In this document: positions 1 through 15,287 of the stretch, one piece after another
Position numbering within the stretch: position 1 is the first letter of the stretch
How the letters are laid out: every line of letters starts with the position of its first letter
Assembly (NCBI RefSeq): GCF_001311175.1
Contig: NZ_BBAI01000006.1
Coordinates: 1-64,000, forward strand
Origin: Lacticaseibacillus pantheris DSM 15945 = JCM 12539 = NBRC 106106
GTDB taxonomy: Bacteria > Bacillota > Bacilli > Lactobacillales > Lactobacillaceae
Length of the DNA stretch: 64,000 nt
Direction of reading: 5' to 3'
The notes under the pieces: model-generated
Database searches by the model: none
What the model saw: only the letters and a program-made list of their open reading frames with translations
What the model was told of the DNA's origin: nothing
Translations under genes and position numbers: made by a program

Positions 1-1
1 T

Positions 2-74
2 GAGCCGTTAGCTCAGTCGGTAGAGCATCTGACTTTTAATCAGAGGGTCGACAGTTCGAGCCTGTCACGGCTCA
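2..74 (+). tRNA. tRNA-Lys (anticodon TTT)
   Basis: Cloverleaf with a 7-bp acceptor stem (GAGCCGT with ACGGCTC), discriminator A, D-loop AGCTCAGTCGGTAGAGC and T-arm GTTCGAGCC. The anticodon loop CTTTTAA gives TTT. No CCA tail is encoded. It is the first of nine tRNAs in a row, which in this family usually follow an rRNA operon (outside the window, so inferred). Confidence 0.95.
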
Positions 75-96
75 TTTCCAGTAGGATCAGTTTAAT

Positions 97-180
97 GCGG
101 GTGTGGCGGAACTGGCAGACGCGCTAGATTTAGGTTCTAGTGGTTATTCAACCGTGGGGGTTCGAGTCCCTTCACCCGCA
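97..180 (+). tRNA. tRNA-Leu (anticodon TAG)
   Basis: Class II tRNA with a long variable arm. Acceptor GCGGGTG pairs with CACCCGC, discriminator A. The anticodon loop ATTTAGG reads TAG. CCA is not encoded. Confidence 0.95.
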
Positions 181-216
181 GCAGTTAGCTGCCCATGGCA
201 GCTGCTTTACTTTTTA

Positions 217-289
217 GCCGACTTAGCTCAGTTGGTAGAGCATCTGTCTTGTAAACAGGGGGTCGTAGGTTCGAATCCTATAGTCGGCA
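217..289 (+). tRNA. tRNA-Thr (anticodon TGT)
   Basis: Acceptor GCCGACT pairs with AGTCGGC, discriminator A. The anticodon loop CTTGTAA reads TGT. T-arm GGTTCGAATCC is intact. Confidence 0.95.
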
Positions 290-305
290 GTTACCAAAAT
301 AATAT

Positions 306-377
306 GCGGAAGTAGTTCAGTGGTAGAACATCACCTTGCCATGGTGGGGGTCGCGGGTTCGAATCCCGTCTTCCGCT
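306..377 (+). tRNA. tRNA-Gly (anticodon GCC), copy 1
   Basis: Acceptor GCGGAAG pairs with CTTCCGC. The anticodon is GCC (loop TTGCCAT). A second copy, identical by eye, lies at 677-748, so the cluster has an internal tRNA-Gly duplication. Confidence 0.95.
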
Positions 378-389
378 TTTCATGAAGAC

Positions 390-475
390 GCCGGGGTGGC
401 GGAATTGGTAGACGCACTGGACTTAAAATCCAGCGGTGAGTAGTCACCGTACCGGTTCGAACCCGGTCCTCGGCA
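390..475 (+). tRNA. tRNA-Leu (anticodon TAA)
   Basis: Class II tRNA with a long variable arm. Acceptor GCCGGGG pairs with CCTCGGC (one G-T pair). The anticodon loop CTTAAAA reads TAA. Confidence 0.95.
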
Positions 476-498
476 GAATGAACCAAATTTAATATCAC

Positions 499-572
499 GC
501 ACCCATAGCGCAATTGGATAGAGTGTCTGACTACGAATCAGAAGGTTGTAGGTTCGACTCCTACTGGGTGCA
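499..572 (+). tRNA. tRNA-Arg (anticodon ACG)
   Basis: Acceptor GCACCCA pairs with TGGGTGC, discriminator A. The anticodon loop CTACGAA reads ACG; A34 would be edited to inosine by TadA in this group (family knowledge). Confidence 0.95.
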
Positions 573-583
573 TTTTTTTTAAT

Positions 584-657
584 CGGGAAATAGCTCAGCT
601 TGGTAGAGCACCTGGTTTGGGACCAGGGGGTCGCAGGTTCGAATCCTGTTTTCCCGA
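584..657 (+). tRNA. tRNA-Pro (anticodon TGG)
   Basis: Acceptor CGGGAAA pairs with TTTCCCG. The anticodon loop TTTGGGA reads TGG. The body is nearly the same as the second tRNA-Pro at 759-832; the difference is in the anticodon arm. Confidence 0.95.
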
Positions 658-676
658 TGCCAATATAAATTAGTAT

Positions 677-748
677 GCGGAAGTAGTTCAGTGGTAGAAC
701 ATCACCTTGCCATGGTGGGGGTCGCGGGTTCGAATCCCGTCTTCCGCT
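677..748 (+). tRNA. tRNA-Gly (anticodon GCC), copy 2
   Basis: Same sequence as the tRNA-Gly at 306-377. Acceptor GCGGAAG pairs with CTTCCGC and the anticodon is GCC. Confidence 0.95.
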
Positions 749-758
749 TTTCTAATAT

Positions 759-832
<74 letters not shown>

Positions 833-956
833 CTCAGTACAACGATTTAGCCAGTTTGGTTAGACCGTTTTTTTTGTGCTCTCGTTGACAAGCGGGCCAC
901 AAACTGGTAACTTAGACCACCAAACCACCATGTTGTTGCCTGACTATAAATGGCAT

Positions 957-985
957 TTGGCAAAGTTCATTAAAATACGTATAAT
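957..985 (+). promoter_or_regulatory. Promoter of ctsR-clpC
   Basis: -35 TTGGCA at 957-962 and -10 TATAAT at 980-985 with a 17-bp spacer, a near-consensus vegetative promoter. The CtsR operator begins 3 bp after the -10, which places it over the start site. Confidence 0.85.
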
Positions 986-988
986 GAA

Positions 989-1005
989 AGTCAAGATTAG
1001 TCAAA
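989..1005 (+). promoter_or_regulatory. CtsR operator (tandem heptad)
   Basis: AGTCAAG-ATT-AGTCAAA: two direct heptads separated by 3 bp, close to the known CtsR site (A/GGTCAAA N3 A/GGTCAAA). Its position over the transcription start implies autorepression of ctsR-clpC, relieved by heat or thiol stress as known for this regulon. Confidence 0.88.
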
Positions 1006-1025
1006 CACGAAAAGGTGGTGATTGC

Positions 1026-1493
1026 GTGCAAGAGCAAAGTATGTCGGATATTATTGAGGCGTATCTGAACACGATACTCGCTCAGCAACGGCAAATTGAG
1101 ATTCGCCGCTCTGAAATTGCGGAACGGTTTAACTGCGTACCCTCGCAGATCAATTACGTTCTGAAGACCCGTTTTACACCACAGCGTGGCTACGCTGTGG
1201 AAAGTAAGCGTGGCGGGGGCGGGTACATTCGCATCGTTAAGGCCCGGTTACGGGACGAGCAGGAACCCCTAACGGTGATGCGAGCACACATTCCTGACCA
1301 GCTTAATGAGACGGATGCCCGTGTGATGACGCAACAATTATTCGACGCGGATGTAATTAATCGCGAGACGGGGAACGCCATGTTGGCGGCGATGAGTCAC
1401 CGGACTTTGGCGATTACCGATAGTGAATCAGAGCAGGTTATACGAGCACGCCTGATGCGAGCTTTTCTCGATAGTCTGCGGTATGAACGTTAA
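1026..1493 (+). CDS. ctsR: Transcriptional repressor CtsR
   Basis: 155-aa class III stress gene repressor. The N-terminal half is a winged helix-turn-helix (SDIIEAYL near residue 7, AERFNCVPSQINYVLKTRF in the middle) followed by the glycine-rich beta-wing RGGGGYIRI that inserts into the DNA minor groove and senses heat. I chose the GTG at 1026 because AAAGGTGGTGA lies just upstream. The longer in-frame ATG at 876 would sit before the promoter. It is the first gene of a two-gene operon with clpC, 21 bp apart, under its own operator. The mcsA and mcsB genes found between ctsR and clpC in Bacillus are absent, as is usual in lactobacilli. Confidence 0.93.
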   Translation: MQEQSMSDIIEAYLNTILAQQRQIEIRRSEIAERFNCVPSQINYVLKTRFTPQRGYAVESKRGGGGYIRIVKARLRDEQEPLTVMRAHIPDQLNETDARVMTQQLFDADVINRETGNAMLAAMSHRTLAITDSESEQVIRARLMRAFLDSLRYER

Positions 1494-1514
1494 CCACGTT
1501 CCGGGAGGTTTAGT

Positions 1515-4010
1515 ATGGACAATTTATTTACGATTAGTGCCAAGAATGTGCTGTTAATTGCACAAGAACAGGCCAAGTCTTTCCACCACCATGCAGTTGG
1601 TTCTGAACACATCCTCCTGGCTTTGGTTGTTGAACAAGAAGGGGTTGCGGGCAAGACGTTGCGCCAACTGGGCGTCAACGAGGACGAGGTGCATGACGAC
1701 ATTGAGGCGTTTACCGGCTACGGTACGGTGCCTGATAGTGCCCTGGGTCCAGACAGCTTCCTACCATACTCGCCCAAAGGCAAAGCCATTCTGGCGGCAG
1801 CGGGTGACGAAGCTAAGCAAATTGGTGCCGTCAAAATCGGTACGGAGCATATTCTGCTAGGATTACTCCGCGATGATGACACGATTGCCGCCAAGATCAT
1901 CCAGAATTCAGACCTTTCACTAACTAAATTACGCCAGCTTGTATTAAAGAAAATGGGTGTCACTGAAGGCCAGCAGGCAAAGCGGCCACGTGCGCGCCAA
2001 CGCCAGTCCGTTGAAACGCCAACTTTGGATGGGTTGGCCCGCGATCTGACCCAAACCGCGCGGGACAATAAGCTTGACCCCGTTGTGGGCCGCAGCCAGG
2101 AAATCCACCGGTTGATTCAAGTGTTGGCACGCCGGACCAAGAACAATCCGGTGCTGGTAGGCGAACCAGGTGTGGGTAAAACCGCTGTGGTTGAGGGCTT
2201 TGCCCAGCGAATTGTTGCTGGTGATGTGCCCGTTGAGATGCGGGAAAAGCGGTTGATGATGCTCGATATGGGGTCATTGGTTGCCGGCACCAAGTACCGT
2301 GGTGAATTTGAGGACCGTTTGAAAAAGGTGATTGAAGAAGTCGCCGCCAACGGTCAGGTTATCCTGTTCATTGATGAGCTGCACACACTGATTGGTGCGG
2401 GTGGTGCCGAGGGCGCTATTGACGCCTCTAACATTCTGAAGCCGGCGCTGGCTCGGGGCGAGCTGCAGTTGATAGGTGCTACCACCTTGGACGAATACCA
2501 GAAGTATATTGAAAAGGATGCTGCGCTGGAGCGGCGTTTCGCTACCATCCAGGTGGACGAACCTAGCACGGATGACGCGTTCCGTATTCTGCAGGGGTTG
2601 CGCCCACGCTACGAACAGCACCACGGCATTACGATTAGCGATGCGGCTTTGAGTGCCGCCGTACAGTTGTCCAACCGTTACATCTCCTCGCGTTTCCTAC
2701 CGGATAAGGCGATTGACCTCGTGGACGAAGCTGCCGCAATGGTGCGCTTGGACGCCGATGAGCAGCCAACTGCTGCTGACAAAGACGCGCAGAAGTTGGC
2801 CAAATTAGTTGCCGACAAGGAACAGGCCATTAGCGACCAGGACTTTGAGGCTGCTGCCAAGATTCGTAGCCGTGAAATGAAGTTGCGGGATAAAATTGCT
2901 AATAACGCCGCGGTGGCCGACGCTGAAGACGCCCAGCCACAGGTGCGCACCGACGTGGTTGTTGGTGAGGAGGACATCGCGAAGGTGGTGGCCCAGTGGA
3001 CTGGCGTTCCGGTGACACAACTGACTAGTAAAGACAGTGAACGTCTGATCAAGTTGGAACGGGTCCTTCACGAGCGTGTGATTGGTCAGGAAGAGGCCGT
3101 TAGTGCGGTTGCTCGGGCTATTCGCCGGGCCCGTAGCGGCATCAAGGACCCTAACCGTCCTATTGGTAGTTTCATGTTCCTGGGTCCAACTGGTGTTGGT
3201 AAGACTGAGCTTGCTAAGGCGTTGGCCGAGGCCATGTTTGGGAGTGAGGACGCGCTTATCCGGGTGGACATGTCCGAGTACATGGAGAAGTACAGTACCA
3301 GTCGTCTGATTGGTGCGGCTCCGGGCTATGTTGGTTACGAGGAAGGCGGCCAGTTGACGGAAAAGGTGCGGAACAAGCCATACTCCGTTGTACTGCTAGA
3401 TGAGGTCGAGAAGGCCCACCCGGATGTCTTTAACCTCCTCCTACAGGTACTTGATGATGGTTACCTGCGTGATGCAAAGGGGCGGATGGTGGACTTCCGC
3501 AACACCATTCTAATTATGACGTCCAACTTGGGTGCGACCGCACTCCGGGATGAGAAGAGCGTCGGCTTTGCAGCTGAAAACCATGGTGACGACTACAAAA
3601 CCACCAAGAGTAGGGTTCTCGAAGAGCAAAAGAAGTACTTCCGGCCTGAGTTTATTAACCGAATTGACGAGACGATTGTTTTCCACAGTTTGGATAAAAA
3701 AGAACTGCACGCCATCGTTAAGTTGATGGCCAAGACCCTGATTAACCGTGTTACGTCAATGGGCATTGGCGTCCGGATTACGCCAGCCGCGGTTGATGCG
3801 ATTGCCAAAGCCGGCTTTGACCCTGAATACGGGGCCCGGCCGTTACGCCGTGCGCTTCAGACCAAGGTTGAGGACCGTATGAGCGAGATTCTCCTCGCTG
3901 GTGATGCGGTGACTGGAGATACGATTGTCATCGGTGCGCGTAAGGGTGCCATCACCTTTGACGTCAAGAAGCAGGAGCATCCTGCCGACGATGCGGTGAC
4001 CATCGAGTAG
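1515..4010 (+). CDS. clpC: ATP-dependent Clp protease ATPase subunit ClpC
   Basis: 831-aa Hsp100 unfoldase that feeds substrates to ClpP and disaggregates proteins in the cytosol. In order: two ClpN repeats (to about residue 145), AAA-1 with Walker A GEPGVGKT near 216 and Walker B FIDELH near 280, a UVR-containing middle domain near 430-460 (the mark of ClpC against ClpB or ClpE), AAA-2 with Walker A GPTGVGKT near 557, and the D2-small domain ([10 protein letters not shown]). ATG follows GGGAGG. The reading frame is unbroken. It is co-transcribed with ctsR. Confidence 0.96.
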   Translation: MDNLFTISAKNVLLIAQEQAKSFHHHAVGSEHILLALVVEQEGVAGKTLRQLGVNEDEVHDDIEAFTGYGTVPDSALGPDSFLPYSPKGKAILAAAGDEAKQIGAVKIGTEHILLGLLRDDDTIAAKIIQNSDLSLTKLRQLVLKKMGVTEGQQAKRPRARQRQSVETPTLDGLARDLTQTARDNKLDPVVGRSQEIHRLIQVLARRTKNNPVLVGEPGVGKTAVVEGFAQRIVAGDVPVEMREKRLMMLDMGSLVAGTKYRGEFEDRLKKVIEEVAANGQVILFIDELHTLIGAGGAEGAIDASNILKPALARGELQLIGATTLDEYQKYIEKDAALERRFATIQVDEPSTDDAFRILQGLRPRYEQHHGITISDAALSAAVQLSNRYISSRFLPDKAIDLVDEAAAMVRLDADEQPTAADKDAQKLAKLVADKEQAISDQDFEAAAKIRSREMKLRDKIANNAAVADAEDAQPQVRTDVVVGEEDIAKVVAQWTGVPVTQLTSKDSERLIKLERVLHERVIGQEEAVSAVARAIRRARSGIKDPNRPIGSFMFLGPTGVGKTELAKALAEAMFGSEDALIRVDMSEYMEKYSTSRLIGAAPGYVGYEEGGQLTEKVRNKPYSVVLLDEVEKAHPDVFNLLLQVLDDGYLRDAKGRMVDFRNTILIMTSNLGATALRDEKSVGFAAENHGDDYKTTKSRVLEEQKKYFRPEFINRIDETIVFHSLDKKELHAIVKLMAKTLINRVTSMGIGVRITPAAVDAIAKAGFDPEYGARPLRRALQTKVEDRMSEILLAGDAVTGDTIVIGARKGAITFDVKKQEHPADDAVTIE

Positions 4011-4090
4011 TAGCTCGTAGCCATCAACGTCTGACCTATGTTAGACGCTGGACGATAATGTCCCGATTTTTGTTAAACGTGTGCGCGGGT

Positions 4091-4377
4091 GGCGGTTCTG
4101 GCCGCCGTGGGTGCTGTGGGGTACTCCGACTTTGTGGACCGCTCCACGGTGACTGCTGCTAGGGCGAAACCTACAACCGCAAAAACCGCGGTTTCCGGTG
4201 CGAATTATAGCCTGCCTGCCCGTACTTGGCAGGCAGGCTATAATTTCGTCGCGCCGTAACTCGCTTCGCTTCGAACGGCGGCAAGCCCCTTACAGCAGTC
4301 ACCGTGGAGCGGCCCAGTCGTCTTCACACCCCACGGCACCCCCACCGGTCAGAACCACATTTGTGAAAAATATATGA
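4091..4377. repeat. Large hairpin repeat, copy 1
   Basis: Long imperfect inverted repeat. The apex is a perfect 17-bp arm (4204-4220 with 4228-4244, loop of 7). Middle arms CCGCTCCACGGTGACTGCTG (from 4139) pair with CAGCAGTCACCGTGGAGCGG (from 4293). Outer arms near GGTTCTG and CAGAACC close it. It shares sequence blocks such as GCTAGGGCGAAACCT and TCGTCGCGCCGTA with copies at 4591, 13618, 53995 and 57470. No transposase or clear target-site duplication is seen. Confidence 0.75.
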
Positions 4378-4590
4378 ACGAGTTGGTCAACTGCCAATAT
4401 CGTATCAGTATGGCTAAAGGTATAGACTAACTATCATATCTACAGGATATATCACGGCCCAAGACTCAGATGGTTAATGCATAATTCGTAATCGAGGTAA
4501 CTGAGATTGTATCTATTGGATTATCAGGAATCCGTGAACGGGCAAAACACGTCTTGTCGTGACGCCTGTTTACTACGGTAGCGAGAGGCC

Positions 4591-4834
4591 GTGTCGGTTG
4601 GACTGGTGAGCAGAGGCGTGTGGGGTCGGAATGGTAACCACTGCCCGGGGGTACACCGCCGTAGGAACGTAGTGACGTACGCGCGACGAGTTTGGAAACT
4701 GCTCGGTGGGTTTCCGGGCAGGTTCCAAATCGCGGCGGAAACACGCCTGCACTTGGCGGGTTGGAGCCTTCGCCCTAGCAGTGGATTACCATGGAGCACT
4801 CCACACGCCGCAGCTCACCGGTCCAACCGACGCG
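4591..4834. repeat. Large hairpin repeat, copy 2
   Basis: Imperfect inverted repeat with outer arms GTCGGTTGGACTGGTGAGC (4593-4611) and GCTCACCGGTCCAACCGAC (4813-4831), and inner arms around TTTGGAA and TTCCAAA. Its right half, reverse-complemented, matches the left half of the copies at 13530-13760, so it lies in the opposite orientation to them. Confidence 0.75.
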
Positions 4835-4972
4835 GCCGGGCGCCACACTGCGTCCAGCGTTCGACCTATTGACACGGACAACACTTGCTGATAATATTAA
4901 ACACAGTTGCATTTCGGTTACGAAGCAGAAGGCTAAGCGCGATCTATTGTCCGCGCGATGCCGTAGAGAAAG

Positions 4973-5015
4973 TCAAAAGGGGTAACGTTAAACTTACCGC
5001 TTTTGGTTTTTTTTT
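4973..5015 (+). terminator. Terminator-like hairpin in the rpoB leader
   Basis: CAAAAG..GGTAA pairs with TTACC..CTTTTG, followed by a run of nine T. It lies about 100 bp before rpoB, so it could end upstream transcription or act as an attenuator in the rpoBC leader. Confidence 0.6.
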
Positions 5016-5115
5016 GCCTGAAACGTCGTAACCGGAGCAGTTGTAATCTGAACTTAATAAATTTTACGTTCTTTTTACAATGGATTGCCGCCAACAAATT
5101 AGAGGGGTGAACAAC

Positions 5116-12377
<7,262 letters not shown>

Positions 12378-12411
12378 GGACGTGGCTGATAGCCGCGTTA
12401 CCGAATAAGCA

Positions 12412-12450
12412 CAAAGGGGCTGACCGCGATAGTTGCGGTCAGCCCCTTTG
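12412..12450. terminator. Bidirectional terminator between rpoC and the ACT-domain gene
   Basis: CAAAGGGGCTGACCGC pairs perfectly with GCGGTCAGCCCCTTTG around a 7-base loop. The A and T edges let it work on both strands, serving rpoC (plus) and the convergent minus-strand gene. Confidence 0.88.
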
Positions 12451-12476
12451 CTGTACATATAAACGATTAACTGTTG

Positions 12477-12910
12477 CTATTCGACGGCGAGCAGACGGAC
12501 GTCGCTCACCCCGGTCAGTGATTTGAGCGCGGCGGTGAGGTCGTCTAGAGTCCCGGTTAGACTGGAGACGTCAAAGGAAATGGTCACACTGGCCCATTCG
12601 TGGATGGGGATGTTTTGGTTGATGGTGAGGATGTTGGCCTCTGCGTGCGAGAGGGCGGCCAGTACCTCGGACAGCACGCCGCGCGAATGGTGTAGCATTA
12701 GCGAAATGACGGCCTTCCGGGTTGCGGGCTGCGAGTCGCAGCGTAGACCAGATCCTTGTACTTGTAGTATGTACCACGACTAATACCGACCTGCTTGACG
12801 GCTTCACTGACCTGCTTCACGCTGCCGTTTTCTAACAGTGTGCGGGCGGCGATAACTTTTTCGATGACGTCGGGTAGCATGGAGCTATCGACGATGTAAT
12901 ATTTTTCCAT
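12477..12910 (-). CDS. ACT domain-containing protein, PheB/UPF0735 type (one frameshift)
   Basis: About 144 aa after repair. The N-terminal segment (YYIVDSSMLPDVIEKVI..VGISRGTYYKYKDLVY) and the C-terminal ACT domain (RGVLSEVLAALSHAEANILT..NIPIHEWASVTISFDV) match the UPF0735/PheB family, small cytoplasmic proteins thought to sense an amino acid; their exact role is not settled. Start ATG at 12910 with GGAAGGG upstream. One base is missing in a C run (plus-strand G run at 12726-12728), splitting it into two frames. It is convergent with rpoC. Confidence 0.8.
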
Positions 12911-12997
12911 AAGGGTGCTTCCCTTCCGTGTCGCTATGAATTCACTCCGCGCGGTGGTTTGCCCCACTGAGTATCAGTATAATTAATCTTAATATGT

Positions 12998-13452
12998 TTA
13001 CCCAAGCAAGACAAGTGTATATGCACCAATTACAGGTAGTGTGAGGTGTAGGAGCGGCAGTCCCGCGATGACGGCGTTCCCAACGAACAGCGCGGGGACG
13101 AAGGGGATGCGGCGTGTACGGGAGCATAGGCAATGGCAACAGCCAAGCATGCAGGCGAGAAGTAGGCCCCACAATGTAGGCAGTAGGCCTAAGGTGCAGC
13201 TAATGCCCCAATGACGAGCACGTCGGCGCTACCCATGCCGCGGGTACACCAGGCAAAGGCGCCGGTGACCACCATGACGGCGATTGCAACGGCCAGTAGG
13301 TGCCAGTCCCGGATGGCACCGTACAGGCAGATGATGGTGCACCAGATTTCGAGCGGGGCGGCGGGGATGCTCATGGTGCGGTAGTCGAGTATCGCAAAGT
13401 AGGCTAGGGGGATGAAACACAGTATGGTTTGGGTAGTGGCAAGCCAGGTCAT
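12998..13452 (-). CDS. Short A24-type prepilin peptidase-like membrane protein (one frameshift)
   Basis: About 151 aa after repair, nearly all hydrophobic helices. It keeps both aspartates expected of the A24 peptidase core: one in YFAILDYRTMSIP near residue 25, the other in GMGSADVL (GxGxD-like). The tail RIPFVPALFVG also fits. It lacks the N-terminal methylase/zinc domain of full prepilin peptidases (ComC/PilD, about 220+ aa). ATG at 13452 follows GGAGG. One base is missing near 13195 (GCTGCACCTTAGG for GCTGCNACCTTAGG). By family it would process ComGC-type pseudopilins for DNA uptake. The rest of a com operon is not next to it. Confidence 0.7.
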
Positions 13453-13529
13453 GGGAGTACCTCCAGATAGATTGTCTATAGGTATATTTCGCAGTTGCAT
13501 GTCCGTTGACTAGGCGTGGGTGGGCGGCA

Positions 13530-13600
13530 GCGTCGGTTGGACCGGCGAGCTGCGTCTTAGTGGGGTACTGCATGGTAATCCATTGCTAGGGCGAAGGCTG
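13530..13600. repeat. Large hairpin repeat, partial copy (left arm only)
   Basis: About 60 bp (GCGTCGGTTGGACCGG…GCTAGGGCGAAGG) repeated almost exactly about 155 bp downstream at 13690-13755. It matches the reverse complement of 4760-4834. It looks like an arm left after deletion or tandem duplication. Confidence 0.75.
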
Positions 13601-13617
13601 AGTGGTTACGAACGCGG

Positions 13618-13996
13618 GCGGGGGTTGGGGTTACGGCTTACGTGCCCTGCACCGTAGGTTGCTACGGTGGTGGTTGGCGGTAGCGTCGGTCGGACCGGTG
13701 AGCTGCGGCTTGGTGGGGTACTGCATGGTAATCCACTGCTAGGGCGAAACCTCCAACTCACCAAGCCCGGGTGAGTTTCCGGTGCGATTCCAAGCCCGTC
13801 CGGAAACCCATCGGCCGGTCTTGGAACTCGTCGCGCCGTACGTCACTGCGTTCCTACGGCGGTGCCCCCTGGCAGTGGATTACCGCGGAGCGCCCACGAA
13901 AGCCTCCACTCACCAACCCGTCCGACACGGCCGTCACCCACTACTGTAGCAATCCACGGCGTAGGGAGGGTAAGCCGCAACCCCACCACCGCTTTG
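13618..13996. repeat. Large hairpin repeat, copy 3
   Basis: About 380-bp imperfect inverted repeat. Outer arms: GGTTGGGGTTACGGCTTACG (13633 onward) against GTAAGCCGCAACCCCACC (about 13970). Inner arms: GGTAATCCACTGCTAGGG against the CCCCCTGGCAGTGGATTACC block near 13863. The apex is near TTCCAAGCCCG..GGTCTTGGAA. Internal blocks are shared with copies 1, 2, 4 and 5. Confidence 0.75.
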
Positions 13997-14036
13997 CCAG
14001 CACTACTCCACTAACTGTACCCATTCAAAGTTATGG

Positions 14037-14066
14037 TTGACTTTCACCGTGAAAACTTTGTATACT
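14037..14066 (+). promoter_or_regulatory. Promoter of rpsL-rpsG-fusA
   Basis: -35 TTGACT at 14037-14042, -10 TATACT at 14061-14066, spacer 18. A 150-bp leader follows, with a possible long hairpin (GCGGTTCA near 14094 with TGAACCGC near 14165) that may serve translational control. Confidence 0.8.
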
Positions 14067-14226
14067 GTCAAAGGTGCTTTTTTTCAGTTTATGCGGTTCA
14101 CCCGACGCTGACTGGCACCGCGCCAAACTGCCGCCGAAGTGGCCATTTTTTTACAGTTAAAAATGAACCGCCCGGATGTGTGGACTTAAAATATCAGTAC
14201 CGAAATCGAAAGGAGGAACCTTAGAT

Positions 14227-14639
14227 ATGCCAACAATTAACCAACTGGTACGTCAAGGTCGTAAGTCTCATGGCAAGAAGAGTAACGCTCCTGCCTGAAC
14301 TTTAGCTACAACAGTAAGACAAAGTCTTTGGGTGACAACCCTGCACCACAGAAGCGTGGTGTTGCTACCCGTGTTGGTACGATGACACCAAAGAAGCCTA
14401 ACTCCGCCCTGCGGAAGTATGCTCGTGTGCGTTTGTCCAACCTGATTGAAGTTACGGCTTACATCCCTGGTGAAGGTCACAACTTGCAGGAACACTCGGT
14501 CGTCTTGATCCGTGGTGGTCGTGTAAAGGACTTGCCTGGGGTACGTTACCACATCGTTCGTGGTGCGCTGGATACTGCCGGTGTTGACGGCCGTATGCAG
14601 GGCCGTTCCAAGTACGGTGCAAAGCGCCCTAAGAAGTAA
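14227..14639 (+). CDS. rpsL: 30S ribosomal protein S12 (one frameshift)
   Basis: 137 aa after repair; decoding-centre protein and the classic streptomycin-resistance locus. ATG after AAAGGAGGAACC. N-terminus [20 protein letters not shown]. The conserved loops [15 protein letters not shown] and [17 protein letters not shown] are present, with wild-type lysines by eye. One C is missing at 14294-14295 (GCCTGAAC for GCCCTGAAC), giving a false stop after about 24 codons. First gene of the str operon. Confidence 0.94.
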
Positions 14640-14692
14640 TTCGTAATTCAATCGCCCGTTAACGGGTAATAATCAATTAGGAGGGTTTTAGG

Positions 14693-15164
14693 ATGCCACG
14701 TAAAGGCTACGTAAAAAAACCGAGATGTCCTGCCTGACCCAGTTTACAACTCAAAGCTGGTTACCCGCTTGATCAACCACATGATGATTGATGGTAAGCG
14801 TGGTAAGGCGCAGAAGATTCTCTATGATGCATTTGACATTATCAAGGAACAAACTGGTAACGACCCAGTCGAAGTTTTCGAAGAGGCAATGAAGAACGTT
14901 ATGCCTGTTCTGGAAGTTAAGGCTCGTCGTATCGGTGGTTCTAACTACCAGGTGCCAATCGAAGTTCGTCCAGAACGTCGGACTACTTTGGGCTTGCGTT
15001 GGATCGTACAGTACGCACGTTCTCGTGGTGAACACACCATGGACGAGCGTCTGGCCCGCGAACTGATGGATGCCGCCAACAACACTGGTGCAGCCGTTAA
15101 GAAGCGTGAAGATACCCACCGTATGGCAGACGCCAACCGGGCATTTGCACACTATCGTTGGTAA
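14693..15164 (+). CDS. rpsG: 30S ribosomal protein S7 (one frameshift)
   Basis: 156 aa after repair, the normal S7 length. It organises the 16S 3' major domain. ATG at 14693 after AGGAGGG. The frame breaks at an A7 run (14713-14719) with one base too many, so MPRKGYVKK runs into a false stop. The rest ([20 protein letters not shown]) is intact. A hairpin follows before fusA. Confidence 0.94.
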
Positions 15165-15168
15165 TATG

Positions 15169-15213
15169 AAGGGCTATTATATGCGGTTGCTACGCCATAT
15201 AGTAGCCCTTTCT
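15169..15213 (+). terminator. Hairpin between rpsG and fusA
   Basis: AGGGCTATTATATG pairs with CATATAGTAGCCCT, followed by TTTCTTT. Probably a partial terminator or mRNA stabiliser, lowering or separating fusA expression from rpsL-rpsG. Confidence 0.7.
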
Positions 15214-15287
15214 TTGAACCAAACACAATTCAACAGCACAAACCGTGCTGTCACTCAGTATTAACTTGAGAGGAGTAAATCTTTCAC

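Larger units (their letters stand above)
4011..5115. other. Non-coding region between clpC and rpoB
   Basis: No convincing gene. It holds two long imperfect inverted repeats (4091-4377 and 4591-4834, listed separately), an AT-richer spacer at about 4360-4585, a leader terminator-like hairpin (4973-5015) and a weak -10 TACAAT at 5076-5081 before rpoB. Short ORFs here are by-products of the palindromes. Confidence 0.7.
13453..14036. other. Non-coding region upstream of rpsL filled with hairpin repeats
   Basis: No gene supported. It contains a partial repeat copy (13530-13600) and a full hairpin copy (13618-13996). The rpsL promoter begins directly after. Confidence 0.7.

Noticed and set aside
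4466-4985. Several 60-93-codon ORFs on both strands
   Set aside because: They lie on the hairpin repeat, lack ribosome sites and show no protein pattern.
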